From Ancylostoma caninum (taxonomy: Eukaryota > Nematoda > Chromadorea > Rhabditida > Ancylostomatidae), in contig JBAJFG010000145.1 in assembly GCA_037903475.1 (NCBI GenBank), positions 1-64,000 of the forward strand: 64,000 nt of DNA, read 5' to 3'. The notes under the pieces were generated by a model. It did not search any database, was not told the origin of the DNA, and saw only the letters and a list, made by a program, of their open reading frames with translations. The translations under genes were made by a program, and so were the position numbers. Numbering within the stretch: the first letter of the stretch is position 1; the number at the start of each line of letters is the position of its first letter. Positions 39,401 through 49,599 of the stretch are shown here, one piece after another.

Positions 39401-42400
39401 GAGGTGCCAGCATAAGTTAAATGTACTTTCCAGAGGAGATGTAGTTAGTACAGCTGTGAAAGAGCCGCTATACCAAAGAAATGTGCCTGTTTCCGGGAAT
39501 ACTTTGTTTAGCCATTCCAGGGCAGAATTGTACCCTTCATTTGGAGGGAACTATGGATTTTGACGTCACTATGTACGTCGGACATGGGCAGGGTCATACA
39601 AGGGTCAAGGAGTCGAGGAGGAGAAGGACCCTGGATTTATCACTGGGATTACGCAGAGTAAACGTATTCACATCACACAATTTTACCCATAGTTAACAAG
39701 GACGTCAACACCTTTACCCTGAGTAGTTTCAATAATACATGGGCCCCCAGGCAATGTGGAGAAGTAAGGCGAACTATAACGCGATCTCAGTCCTTTGTCC
39801 TTTCCTTCGTTTCTTTGGGCTTTTAAATCCTGGTGCAAGAAAATTCGAAAATTGAATATTGATTTTTGACCAGCTGTCAGGTAGAAAGTAGATCCTAACT
39901 GGGTAAAATTAACCTGTGGTCACTCGCTTGAATACGTGAGTCATGTGTGCCCCATGAGTCATTTACCCACCGATAAGTCTTTGTTGGACAACAGTACGTC
40001 GTAGCCGCAGCAACAGATACATTAGAGCACACTCATCCATTTGCCTGAAATACTGGATGCAAGCGCTGTAGCGGGACATTTTGACCATTTCTAACCTTTG
40101 CCGTTGTGCATATATAGATATTGCTACTGCATTTGCATCATTATCCTCTATTTCTAGCCCGTTTTATTTATAATAATACCCATTCTAAGGCTCTGAAAAA
40201 ATAATCGCCCACAGCACAGCATTTAGTGCAAGTGCATTTGCGGCGCATTTGTCAGAAGACGAGCAGTGACGCAGGCGGTGCCCAAGTGAAATCGATGTGT
40301 GGGCATGTAATGCGTGGATACATATTTGTTGATGGAGGGGACTCGATGAAACACTGCTGTGAGAATCCCAACAAGTTTCCATACTTTCGCTTTCCTGAAG
40401 TTTTTTTTTTCTGGAATTTCCGGTAAAGCCAATGGGTTTTGCGAGTTCTGGGCTCAAATATGTAAATGTTGCCCTTAACGATGATTTTTGAAGTTATGAG
40501 TGTCACTCCAGTAATTCTGGTTTCAGAATGTAGTAGCCCATTCTAAAAGGCTGCTAGGGAGATTAACCGGCTCAATTTCGGGACTGATCTTCTATCTGTG
40601 ATGTTTTATTGTAGTTTTCACTACAAAATTTTAACACAAATGATCAGACACTTACAAGGCTAATCGTTTCATTTTCTGCGTGAAACGATTCTGAGGAAGG
40701 AAACCTTTTTATAAGCTCGACAAGAGAACATCCACAGATTACTTCAGTACCAGCAAGGGTGAAATTTCTAGTTAGCAAGGATTTGTTTATGCATTGGAGA
40801 AGGAGAGGCGGCTCTCGTAAAGATAGGGATTTAGATCTTTGGTTTTCCGAAGGGTAATCCGGAAATGAGATGGATTTAAGGGTGTAGTGAGAGAGATGCC
40901 ACGAATGGCTTCTAGGCTCCAGCTGATTGTGAGAGGAGTTATAAATTGGTAATAATCAGGGCATTTGTGCTGGATGCATGCGTCAGCTGCGCGTTAGGTG
41001 CATGCATCCACTGGCAAAGGATTTCCCATGAAGACCGGTGTACGCGGTATTTGTGTCCTGAATGGAAATACCGCACAGCAGCCGCGAATGAGGTCGTAAA
41101 AGGGCAATTTGTACTAGATGCGTGCGTTTGACGCGCGTGCGTCTATATGACGAAGGATGAGGTGTGAGTCGCGTCGCTGACGTAGTTCAGACGCACGCGT
41201 TTGCGGTCTCATCGAAGATGCAGATGCCGCGTCGAGCAGTCTTCATGGAAAATCCTTCGCAAATGGATGTATGATGCATCCTAGTATAAACTGCTTGAAA
41301 CGCGTGCGTCTTGCGTGCATCTGAGCTGCAACTAGGCCTGCCCTTCATGTATACGCATACACGTCGCACGTGCTCATTTTATATAAAATGCCCCACTATG
41401 AGCAGGTGAAGCTTACGTTGAAGCGGTCTTCCTGGATATATCAGCAGGTATCAAATAACTAAACATCTCTTGATTTATAACACCTGGTGTTCGTGGAGCT
41501 TTCCAGTAAACACAGATTTTTTTGCAAAGTTTGTGAAACTTCTAAAATGCTTCAACTGAAAGCATTCTGGCGTATGTTTAACGCAGTGCCCAGAGGCGCA
41601 CAGCGGTGCGTATGGTCGATAGTTTGATATCCTTTATCCTTTAGTGGTATTCTTCTGTGCCTTCTGGATTAGTAGATGGAACAATTCATTCAAAAGACTT
41701 TACATCTTGACTAGAGACCTGAAATTAGCGTGAAAGCTATTTCCACCAACGCGGACAGTGCAGAGAAATATCATCACGTGCTTCATTCCTCTGAATAAAC
41801 ATCGAGAAATTTCTACCAGTGTTATTTTGGTGTGGATATGTTGATACTGAGAGCATGACAGGTGTCGCGTTGAGTTGGTCTCTGCTCAAGATATGTGTTT
41901 ACAGTATGCAGGCGATATTTACTCACTGTGCAAAAAAATTCAATGCTAAGACAATTTGCCCACTCGTGAGTCGTTTGCATGATGCTGGCGCAGGCATAGG
42001 CGGTTATCCAACACGATTGTTCGCTTCGTACTCCAGGGTTCGTTAGCAACTCGATTTGCGAACCGAGCATAGGGTGTTTTGAGCGAGTCAGAAGCGGAAA
42101 TTACGAGCAGGGAGAGACCAAGGGGAAACCGATGTGGTTTTTCAAGGTATTGGCAGTAGATGGAGTGGTGGGGGAGGGCAGAGGAGGGGATTTCAGTTTA
42201 GTTGCCGAATAATTTGATTCAAAATGTTTTCCCAAATATTCATCCGTTGAGATTGGCAAATTTTGATACCTATCGAATAAATAGGTGTTATAAAATGAGA
42301 GATGTCCAGTTATTTGATATGTCAAGACATTTCTTCGTGCATATTCCGAAATGGTTGAATGTTATACACAAAAGGCGTCATATGACTGTATATTATAAGA

Positions 42401-43958
42401 TGATACTCCTTCATTTTCATTTTTCTCCTTAATTGTTCCTATTATGAGAGACTTTATCAATCCCCACTGTTGGGTTTTTTTTTCATATTTGACATGGAAG
42501 TTATTTTACATCACAAAAAAACTGCTTTCAACAAACGGCATTGGTAAAGGATTCGTTCCAGGACGCGGCAAAGATGCAATGGTCCTACTGGTTAGCGGTG
42601 GAAAGGAAGGTGGCAAATGGGTCATACCTGGTATGCATGAACTTGATCCTGCATTACACATAATTTATTGTTGTTTATTGTTACATTGTTGTTACATAAC
42701 ATTTATTGCCATTTATTATCATTACATTGTTTGTCTAGGTGGCGGTGTTGAACAGAACGAATGCGCTGAAGAAGCGGCCCGACGAGAGCTGGAAGAAGAA
42801 GCTGGAGTGAAAGCGCGGGCCGTTGAAGTGATCGGTCTGTTCCAGGTTGGTTTGCATCCATTTGTTCCGGGAAAGACAGGAAATCCAGAGTCGAGTGTTG
42901 TGTTTACTTCCAGGATGATGATCGCAAACATCGCACTACTGTTTTCTTAATGGAGGTGGAAGAGGAATTGAGTGTATGGGAAGAGGTAAGGACGATTACT
43001 TTTCTCGTGTACCTATCCTCTTTTCAGTGGTTACATCTACCCAGGGTCTTCATGCATCATTGAAGTTACCTAGGGTAAACGTATATAGCACTCAGGGATT
43101 GGGTGCACCGCTGAGATTACCCAGGGTATTTACGCCCGTGCTAGAGACACGATGGGTAAACTTGGGGTGTGCTAGCATGCTTACCCTGGGTAACCACGAT
43201 GATGCATGCCGTCTTGGATTTGCCCTATATGTGGCATCAGTAAACATGTCTACCCGTACATGAAGTTGTCTGTATGCAGCCGCTACCCATAGGTAATCAT
43301 ACCCATGGGGTCGGATGTATCATTGAATGGATGGATAATCCTATAATTATGGTCACAGTTATCCGTGCAGCTGGACAGCGCCTCGTACGGATGAACATAT
43401 TGATGAATGCCAAATAAAGGGTAAACTTGGGATAGATTACTCGTGGTAACACTTTTACCACGGGTAATCTCAATGATGCATCCAGGCAATGGACATCAGA
43501 CTTGGTAATCATACCCATTCCTCCAATGATGCAATCCTGTATGGGTCTGAGTCTGCATTCATCATTGAAGGATGAGTAATCTCATACCCATGTGCATGAA
43601 TACCCAGCTTTGCAAGGGTAATCTCATGCCAAGTCTTGTACGGGTAAATGTTTCGATGGGTAAGAGATAGAAAGGTTAATTCGGGTGCTCTAATAGATTT
43701 ACCATGGGTAACCTCACTGATTCATGTGAGCCCTGTTTCCCGTGGATCTTGAGTTAGCAGAATCTCGGACTTTTCATAAGTAGCTGGCCCCACTTGTTTT
43801 TCCAAACAGCTTTTTTGTGATTTTCTTTTTTGATCTACCAATTTGATGTCTTCCAGGGTGAACATGGCCGGCGGAGAATTTGGCTGCCGCTGAACGTTGG
43901 TGCTGAAGTTGTGAAACTAGCGCATCGGCCGATACTGAACGCAGTATTGGCGCGGTAG
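27332..43958 (+). CDS. Nudix hydrolase, diphosphoinositol-polyphosphate phosphohydrolase (NUDT3/NUDT4) type
   Basis: Exons 27332-27425, 42562-42630, 42739-42845, 42914-42985 and 43857-43958 join in phase to 148 codons (147 residues plus TAG). DIPP enzymes cleave pyrophosphate from inositol pyrophosphates and from dinucleoside polyphosphates, usually in the cytosol. The spliced protein aligns throughout with that family: YRIRAAGVCM strand, LLVSGGKEGGKWVIPGGG, a perfect Nudix box (G-x5-E-x7-R-E-L-E-E-E-A-G-V), then DDDRKHRTTVF and RRIWLPL. It is shorter than human NUDT3 (about 172), mainly at the C-terminus. ATG 27332 is preferred because it starts just before conserved sequence and lies 36 bases after an acceptor; an in-frame ATG at 27221 exists but its extension looks non-coding. 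Intron 1 is 15.1 kb. Family assignment is firm; substrate is inferred. Confidence 0.88.
28574..28756. mobile_element. TA-flanked MITE, 183-bp palindrome
   Basis: The ends CCAACTCTCCC and a diverged inverse ending TTCGTTGG are flanked by TA on both sides. Inside, CGTTTTTGAGAAACCGTCTT and its inverse form a long stem around GGTCAAAAACCACTTTTTGACC. Non-coding. Confidence 0.75.
29050..29860. mobile_element. Foldback element with 130-bp arms carrying a tRNA-Ser-like segment
   Basis: The left arm (29055-29180, starting GATGAAACCTATCTGGCTTG) and the right arm (about 29728-29855, ending CAAGCCAGATAGGTTTCATT) are nearly identical inverse copies. They enclose about 550 bp. Directly inside the left arm is a tRNA-like stretch (29184-29259). 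A second, shorter family member lies at 33020-33350. Confidence 0.75.
29184..29259 (+). other. tRNA-Ser-like sequence (probable pol III promoter region, not a functional tRNA)
   Basis: The A-box-like GGTGGCCGAGTGG and B-box-like GGGTTTGGATCCC are at tRNA-like spacing, with a CTGATAG anticodon-loop-like segment that would read UGA (Ser). The acceptor and anticodon stems do not pair well. I read it as a degenerate tRNA-derived module of the surrounding element. Confidence 0.55.
30350..30722. mobile_element. 373-bp near-perfect palindromic element
   Basis: Arms of about 180 bp run from ATGGACTGAGATGTGG to CATCTCAGTCCAT. The centre (GTGCATCGGAGTCCGATCC ... GGATCGGACTCCGATGCAC) defines a family with 48539-48640 and 62152-62260, which keep only the central part. 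No ORF of note. Confidence 0.85.
31063..31100. repeat. Perfect 12-bp stem hairpin
   Basis: GCTGTCACTGAC and GTCAGTGACAGC flank a 14-base loop. It sits in the Nudix intron just before an unexplained ORF-like segment. A terminator or a MITE remnant are both possible. Confidence 0.6.
31176..31490 (+). CDS. Unrecognised ORF in the Nudix intron (uncertain)
   Basis: A 104-codon frame starting ATG GGT CAG, with GC-richer codons than its surroundings and charged/aromatic content (RRWKHPLQANAV, NWWRDQILQKWVQKGF). A possible donor (gtaggt) lies near 31443, after which the frame becomes hydrophobic and AT-rich. It might be an exon of an unannotated gene or part of a repeat. I recognise no domain. Confidence 0.2.
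   Translation: MGQLILWPNFATENSAAIAVKHNARISGYLQPALFRRWKHPLQANAVCGRAPLNGGHGAKNDERANWWRDQILQKWVQKGFEVADLKGKSRSVGVMLSFFLRYT
33020..33350. mobile_element. Foldback element with tRNA-like centre, second family member
   Basis: The arms AATGAAACCTATCTGGCTTG and CAAGCCAGATAGGTTTGATT are inverse copies and match the arms of the 29050-29860 element. The space between them is only about 250 bp and holds a tRNA-like stretch on the minus strand (33142-33213). Confidence 0.75.
33142..33213 (-). other. tRNA-like sequence inside the foldback element
   Basis: On the minus strand GGATGGCCGTGTGAGG (A-box-like) and GGGTTTGAAGCCC (B-box-like) occupy the same place in the element as the Ser-tRNA-like copy at 29184. 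The cloverleaf is degenerate. Confidence 0.5.
35284..35508 (-). CDS. Unrecognised 74-codon ORF (uncertain)
   Basis: The frame reads from ATG at 35508 to a stop at 35284, with balanced amino-acid use (GAAMASALARTHSYHSPFYR, REISLDRLIANC) and higher GC than the flanks. No splice partner or domain was found. It could be a small gene nested antisense in the Nudix intron or a GC-rich repeat fragment. Confidence 0.2.
   Translation of the reverse strand: MNITADIGAAMASALARTHSYHSPFYRQLHSFRVKSYYVQRALVDGDAREISLDRLIANCDQRLEQRPRTLYIQ
39034..39176. mobile_element. Hairpin element with 54-bp arms
   Basis: AAAGAGTCGGTGAACACAGT and GCCATGGATATATTCCTCGT on the left are matched by their inverse on the right with about four mismatches, around a 35-base loop. 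No clear target duplication. Confidence 0.65.
40959..41394. mobile_element. Composite foldback, family of 63659-63902
   Basis: It contains GATTTTCCATGAAGACCGGT-like and GACGCACGCG-like motifs in both orientations and a second internal left end at about 41101 (GGGCAATTTGTACTAGATGC). This suggests two overlapping or nested copies. Outer ends read GGCATTTG and AAATGCCCC. Confidence 0.55.
42739..42845 (+). CDS. Nudix gene exon 3 with the complete catalytic Nudix box
   Basis: The exon encodes GGVEQNE followed, seven residues on, by RELEEEAGV, an exact G-x5-E-x7-R-E-U-x-E-E-x-G-U match. The Glu residues coordinate the catalytic divalent metals in this superfamily. Acceptor gtctag, donor after TTCCAG, end phase 0. 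Confidence 0.93.
43030..43740. repeat. Cluster of GATGCATC / TTACCC-GGGTAA palindromic repeats in Nudix intron 4
   Basis: In about 700 bp there are a dozen or more copies of TTACCC/GGGTAA-type motifs (variants CCCAGGGTA, CCATGGGTA, CCTAGGGTAA), many next to GATGCATCATTGA-like segments in both orientations. Single copies lie near 3935, 9455, 12780, 16010, 35690, 38215, 38480 and 39640. The unit resembles short inverted-repeat arms that have multiplied locally. Confidence 0.65.
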
Positions 43959-45895
43959 TAAAAGATCATCTCAACATATCCGGCTTGTAACATACAAAGA
44001 TCTTCACAGACTAGTCGCGCAATGCTGTGCGTGTTGTATGACCGCGTCTGTTCACGTTGTGCTTTCCGTCGTTAACTTGACCGCTGTTACTATTACCAGC
44101 ATCTTTTCACTTACTGGCTCCCTCACGGTTCTTCCAGGACTGCTGTGCCACAGGAGAGGGATTGCTTTCTTCTCCGAAGGCACCGTCCTCTCTCAGGATC
44201 ATTTTTGAACTTTTTTTTTGCATGAAAAGAATCTCCAGGAGCTCCTCATCAGAATGATATACATGACTCTGCAGAAAAATTTTGGGAAGTCTTTTTTTTT
44301 GACACCCAATTTTCGCGGAGCTTGTGGGCGGAGTCATGGCAGGGCTATGACGTCTCTGCGCCATTTTGGAGCAGCCACTATCTTATTAGGAATTAGGTGA
44401 TGAGAGACTTTTTTGAGGGGGTGGATTCTCGCAAAAGATGCGCCTTCAGGAATGCAATATTCAGAAGCCTTGTTCTTCCGCCTTGGCTCCGCCCACAAGC
44501 TCCCCAACAAAATTGGCCCTAAAGCGAGGGCTTTGGTGCTTTTGCACAGACTCACGTATACCATTGCGACCAGCAAGTTCTGGAGATTCCTACCATGTAG
44601 AAAATTCAGGAAAGATTCTGAGCGGACGGTGCCTTCAACATTTGGAAGCCTATGTTAGTGAAATTGATGCGGCTTTCTCTTGTGGCACGTCCTTTGCGTA
44701 CAGATTTGTCGCGGTTCATTAGTTGATGCAATTTGTACTTGTGAAGGAACCAGGCAACTAACTGATGAACTTGTGCAGGTGTCGGTTTCCTATTCTGAAG
44801 TTTTCCTTTAATGATCCCTTTCCATGAAATATGCATTTTGAATGGATTTTTTGGTGAAATCCACAGGGAAATGAATTAAGTATGAAGTGCTACTTTTCTT
44901 CTCAACCTTGTTGAAAATGGGGAACCACAGCTTTAAACAGAGCTGAAGGAAACCGATGCTTTTTGTTGTATACGAGGTAGACGTGCTGACAGAAACGACG
45001 TGCTTCTTTTTGACCCTCTATTTTGCATATCGTTAAGAAACAATGCCTTTTTCTCTCTCCTTCTCGTTCTCTCCATTAAATTGTCATCGTATATACTTGC
45101 AGCTTTCTTCCAGCACTGTGTGCCATGTTCTAATTGTATTTATTTACGTATTTAAGGTGATAGTGACGTAGCTATGACTTGCTGACAATTATCAGTGATA
45201 GTGATTGACCTGTTTCTTTCAATGGGTTCAATGCTTATTTGTCCTCTCTGTGTATCTTAAGCAAGTGAACAGAACGAACTGAGAAGCATCCGGATTATGG
45301 ATCGGGTTACGAATATCATCTCAGAGATAAACACGTTCAAAATTGCTTTGTTTGATCAGTGGTTAAAAAAGTAGTAGGTGTGAATTGGAACATGAGCTCA
45401 TAACTTGTCCTTGTGGACGAAGAATTGCAATCAGCACCTCTTCTGGAGGAGTCTTTGCGTAGAAGACAAGCTCTTCAAAAAGCTAGGACATCTAGATATT
45501 TCTACATGATGTTCTCATATATAAAGTCCTATATAAAATATGAGAGATTTGCGGGTAAATGGTGAAGTATAAAGTGTTTGGCATTGATCCCGTTCATGGA
45601 ATGGGTCACACAATTCGACTTCATCTGAGAATTATGTAGGCATGGAATACGTGCCCATGAGCGTGACTTGCGGTGCGGGGGGGAGGGGTGCATCCGATCT
45701 GCGTTATCAGCGCTTTATCTTTCCGGACTTCTATAGGATAGGATTCTATAGGATTATATGGAAATCTCATATAATTCTTAACTTTTATAAAAGTTCAGGA
45801 GTATATTGCTCCCGCGACACTGTCCTTCGAAAGTCCCGACGATTTGTTCGGTGTATTCGCACATCCCCAATAACGGCCTCCGCATATACGTATAT
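43959..45895. other. Downstream of the Nudix gene: 3' UTR and intergenic DNA
   Basis: The Nudix 3' UTR probably lies in the first several hundred bases. An ATTAAA occurs near 45077 but cannot be assigned. Around 44313-44332 and 44486-44503 GGAGCTTGTGGGCGGAG-like sequence occurs in inverted orientation, probably another weak foldback. No coding sequence was recognised. Confidence 0.5.
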
Positions 45896-46166
45896 CAGTG
45901 GCGGACGCAGGGGGGGGGGCGCGCCCCCCCCCGAGAATGGGTCGCCAAATTTTCGAAATTACTTTACAATACAAATAAAAATCTTGTGTTAGTTTATTTT
46001 TAATTGTTTATTTTTATTATTATTTTTAATATATTTTTTATTTATTGTTTATTATTATAATTAATATTATTATTAATTTTATTTTCCGTCTGGGTCCCCA
46101 AAACGGCGGAGACCCCACTTTTCTTCCCACGCCCCCCCTCCCGTCCACTTTCTGCGTCCGCCACTG
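45896..46166. mobile_element. Complete hAT-type MITE (271 bp), reference copy of the family
   Basis: Perfect 15-bp terminal inverted repeats, CAGTGGCGGACGCAG and CTGCGTCCGCCACTG, enclose an AT-rich interior. The CAGTGGCG start is typical of hAT ends. Flanks are TA-rich (ACGTATAT and ATATATAT), compatible with an imperfect 8-bp duplication. Partial copies are at 3979, 9731, 19846 and 22895. It has no coding capacity and would need a transposase in trans. Confidence 0.85.
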
Positions 46167-46509
46167 ATATATATATATATATATACCGAACCAGGAGGTC
46201 ACCACCTTACCAGTGAACCTGAAGCTGCATTTATATTGCACCAGCCTGATCGTCCGGCTAACGCCGGACTCTCAGGCTTCTTTTCGTGCTCGCTTCGCTC
46301 GCATATTTTCATTGCCCTCAGATAAGATTAGTGCAGGTGGATGAACAGACACTATCCACAGAGAAGCATTCTTTACCGCGGTTCATGGAACCATTGACCC
46401 ACTATGGACAGCTCCTTTCCAACAATTTGTGGTGCCGCATTTCGGTGGAAGTAAATAGTAAAAATTGACCGAGTAAGTGCAAACTGGGATTGGACCTGAA
46501 CATCGATGC

Positions 46510-47970
46510 ACCCTCATCTCACCGTTGGAACCTGCCACCAAAGGTTCCTCCCGTTTTGGACGCCGGCGCACACTTGTCATGCCGTTGGACCCGACTCCAG
46601 GCGTTTTCCCACTTTCGGAAGCAGGCGCACCCTTATCACACCTTTGGACTCCACGCGTTTCCCCGCTTTTGGACGCCGACGCACCCTCATCAAGCCGTTG
46701 GACCCGACTCCAGGCGTTTCCCCACTTTCGGACGCCGGTGCACCCTTATCACACCGTTGGACCCGACTCCAGGCGTTTTCCCACTTTCGGAAGCAGGCGC
46801 ACCCTTATCACACCTTTGGACTCCACGCGTTTCCCCGCTTTTGGACGCCGACGCACCCTCATCAAGCCGTTGGACCCGACTCCAGGCGTTTCCCCACTTT
46901 CGGACGCCGGTGCACCCTTATCACACCGTTGGACCCGACTCCAGGCGTTTTCCCACTTTCGGAAGCAGGCGCACCCTTATCACACCTTTGGACTCCACGC
47001 GTTTCCCCGCTTTTGGACGCCGACGCACCCTCATCAAGCCGTTGGACCCGACTCCAGGCGTTTCCCCACTTTCGGACGCCGGCGCACCCTTATCACACCG
47101 TTGGACCCGACTCCAGGCGTTTTCCCACTTTCGGACGCCGGCGCACCCTTATCACGCCGTTGGACCCGACTCCACGCGTTTCCCCACTTTTAGACACCGG
47201 CGCACCCTTATCACACCGTTGGACCCGACTCCAGGCGTTTCCCACTTTCAGACGCCGGCGCACCCTTATCACGCCGTTGGACCCGACTCCAGGCGTTTTC
47301 CCACTTTCGGAAGCAGGCGCACCCTTATCACACCTTTGGACTCCACGCGTTTCCCCGCTTTTGGACGCCGACGCACCCTCATCAAGCCGTTGGACCCGAC
47401 TCCAGGCGTTTCCCCACTTTCGGACGCCGGCGCACCCTTATCACGGTTGGACCCGACTCCAGGCGTTTTCCCACTTTTAGACGCCGGCACACCCTTACCA
47501 CACCGTTGGACCCGACTCCACGCGTTTTCCCATCTTCGGACGCCGGCGCACCCTTATCACGCCGTTGGACCCGACTCCACGCGTTTCCCCACTTTTAGAC
47601 GCCGGCGCGCCCTTATCACACCGTTGGACCCGACTCCACGCGTTTTCCCTCTTTCAGATGCCGGTGCACCCTTATCACGCCGTTGGACCCGACTCCAGGC
47701 GTTTTCCCATCTTCGGACGCCGGCGCACCCTTATCACGCCGTTGGACCCGACTCCACGCGTTTTCCCACTTTCAGATGCCGGTGCACCCTTATCACGCCG
47801 TTGGACCCGACTTCACGCGTTTCCCCGCTTTTGGACGCCGACGCACCCTCATCTAGCCGTTGGACCCGACTCCAGGTGTTTCCCCACTTTCGGACGCCGG
47901 CGCACCCTTATCACGCCTTTGGACCCGTCTCCAGGCGTTCCCCCTATTTTGGACGCCGATCAAACCGCTA
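46510..47970 (+). repeat. Minisatellite, about 25 units of 54-60 bp with a 172-bp higher-order period
   Basis: The unit contains CGCACCCTTATCACACCGTT, then GGACCCGACTCCAGGCGTTT, then TCCCACTTTCGGACGCCGG. Three consecutive 172-bp blocks (starting 46621, 46793, 46965) each combine one short 54-bp unit (CTTTGGACTCCACGCG variant) with two 59-bp units; a further block begins at 47313. The unit has no stop in any forward frame, so long ORFs in all three frames (up to 493 codons) are by-products and not evidence of a protein. Confidence 0.9.
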
Positions 47971-48278
47971 ACCCACCTCTAACATACTCTATGCTGCAAG
48001 CCCATCCTTGTCACTCCTCACCTGTCTGGTTCATCGTCCTCGTTATAAAGGCATACTACCCTTCTCCTTCCTTCTCGTCCTGTGATCATAAACTTATCTC
48101 ATTCATTCCGACCGTGGTGAAAACAACTGCAGGCCATTAACATGTCTGAACATGAAAAAGTGGCCCGAAACACCCTTAAATCAAGGTAAAAATCAAAATT
48201 TACCACGTTTTCGTACATAACTCGACGCGCTGAACACAATGGTGTAGGTATTTTCCGTTTTCGATGGCTGGTTCTCGT

Positions 48279-48493
<215 letters not shown>

Positions 48494-48538
48494 AACTGCC
48501 AATTAAGAAGAAGTATGATCATAGTCCGATCTGTTCTG

Positions 48539-48640
48539 ATAAAAAAAGATACGTCCTGATCCTCGTCGGAAGAAGGATAAGAAGGATCGATACGTATCTT
48601 TCGTTATCCAATGGGATCGGACCCCGATGCACTCACTACA
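48539..48640. mobile_element. Short copy of the GGATCGGAC palindromic family
   Basis: Contains AAAGATACGTCCTGATCCTC and the inverse GGATCGATACGTATCTTTCG, followed by GGATCGGACCCCGATGCACT, the central part of the 30350-30722 element. Confidence 0.6.
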
Positions 48641-48884
48641 ACTATAGCTTTAGAAATGATAGCTATTCCAGGATAGCTACAGTATGTCCCAATTCACCCA
48701 TCCGATGATGTTTTGTTGGCCAGAGGCGAGGATCGACCCATCAACCGTGCGAGCGGTAGCAGGCTTTCTGTTATCTTTTTGTTACTGCACTATGAGCTCC
48801 ACGGATAGGAGAGGGACTTCTAGTAAGAAACTAGTCCTTACGACGAGGAGCTTTGATGGAGTTTCTTCGTAGAAATTTTTTCAT

Positions 48885-49400
48885 CTTCACAGAACCATTG
48901 CGTCTACCTTGGCCAAGCCATCAGAATGGACAACGATCTCCGACTAGAGCTTTCGCCACGAAGGAACTGGGCTGTACTGCATTTTCGAAAGCCGATATTC
49001 TCCTTAAGAACAAGTAGGTACCAACACAAACGAAGAGTCACTTATTCCACAGCAACGTAATGCCCGCGTTGTTTTGCGGGTGTGAAACATGGAGTTTGAT
49101 AAAAGCCAGAGAACGAAGCTTGCAGGTAACGCAGAGGGCAGTGGGAAGGCGATTTCTGGGAATAAGAAAGATGGAACCGGAAGGAAAGAAGAAATAAGAG
49201 AAACAAGCCAATTCCACGATGTTGTCCACCTGCTTTAAAAGAGGAAGAAAGCATGGGCAGGGCACGTCGCCAGAATAAAATGCAATCGTTGGACAGTGCG
49301 AATTTTGCATTGGTACCCACGAACAGTAAAATGCCCAACTGAGAGACCACCCATTGGAAGACATATACACGACTTCTGCAGGGCCTAAGGAAATGGCATG
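48885..49400 (+). pseudogene. RTE-type non-LTR retrotransposon fragment (reverse-transcriptase C-terminal region)
   Basis: Conceptual reading with frameshifts gives CVYLGQAIRMDNDL, RRNWAVLHFRK, HLFHSNVMPALFCGCETWS, RSLQVTQRAVGRRFLGI, WAGHVAR and RPPIGR in this order. The series matches the region downstream of the polymerase core in RTE/BovB-type endonuclease-reverse transcriptases (VYLG, LPALxYxxETW, TQRAxERxMLG, WAGHVxR, RPPxRW). Stops and shifts show that it is dead. The 5' part of the element is absent. Confidence 0.8.
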
Positions 49401-49599
49401 ATTGCGAACTGCGCAGACTATGGATGAGAATAAGTTCGAAGTACAGTCCGGTACGGCAGCCACTGCAAATGGGCGCCAGCGGGCGCCGGCCGCCGCCACC
49501 CTCCGGCGCCCCGGTATTAATGAGCTATAAATCACTCCAGCTTGGGAGAAAGCGAAGAAAAATACAATTTTAGTCCATAGTAGACAGGGTAGATAAGCC

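Larger units (their letters stand above)
27426..42561 (+). other. Nudix gene intron 1, 15.1 kb, repeat-rich
   Basis: Contents I can name: a TA-flanked MITE (28574-28756), two tRNA-like foldbacks (29050-29860, 33020-33350), a 373-bp palindrome (30350-30722), a small hairpin (31063-31100), a hairpin element (39034-39176), a composite foldback (40959-41394), and copies of the GATGCATC/TTACCC repeat at 35680, 38215, 38470 and 39640. The stretches 33900-35250, 36100-38150 and 41450-42500 show no recognisable feature. Two ORFs with coding-like composition (31176, 35284) are listed separately. Confidence 0.7.

Noticed and set aside
43030..43740. CRISPR-like array of short repeats
   Set aside because: Spacing and orientation are irregular, the units are palindromic, and the host is a eukaryote.
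46477..48140. Overlapping forward ORFs of 238, 324, 493 and 191 codons
   Set aside because: All are readings of the same GC-rich minisatellite. Unit lengths vary (54-60 bp), so no frame is maintained, and three frames are open at once.
49038..49535. 165-codon reverse ORF
   Set aside because: It lies antisense to the RTE reverse-transcriptase fragment, whose forward reading has clear family motifs.
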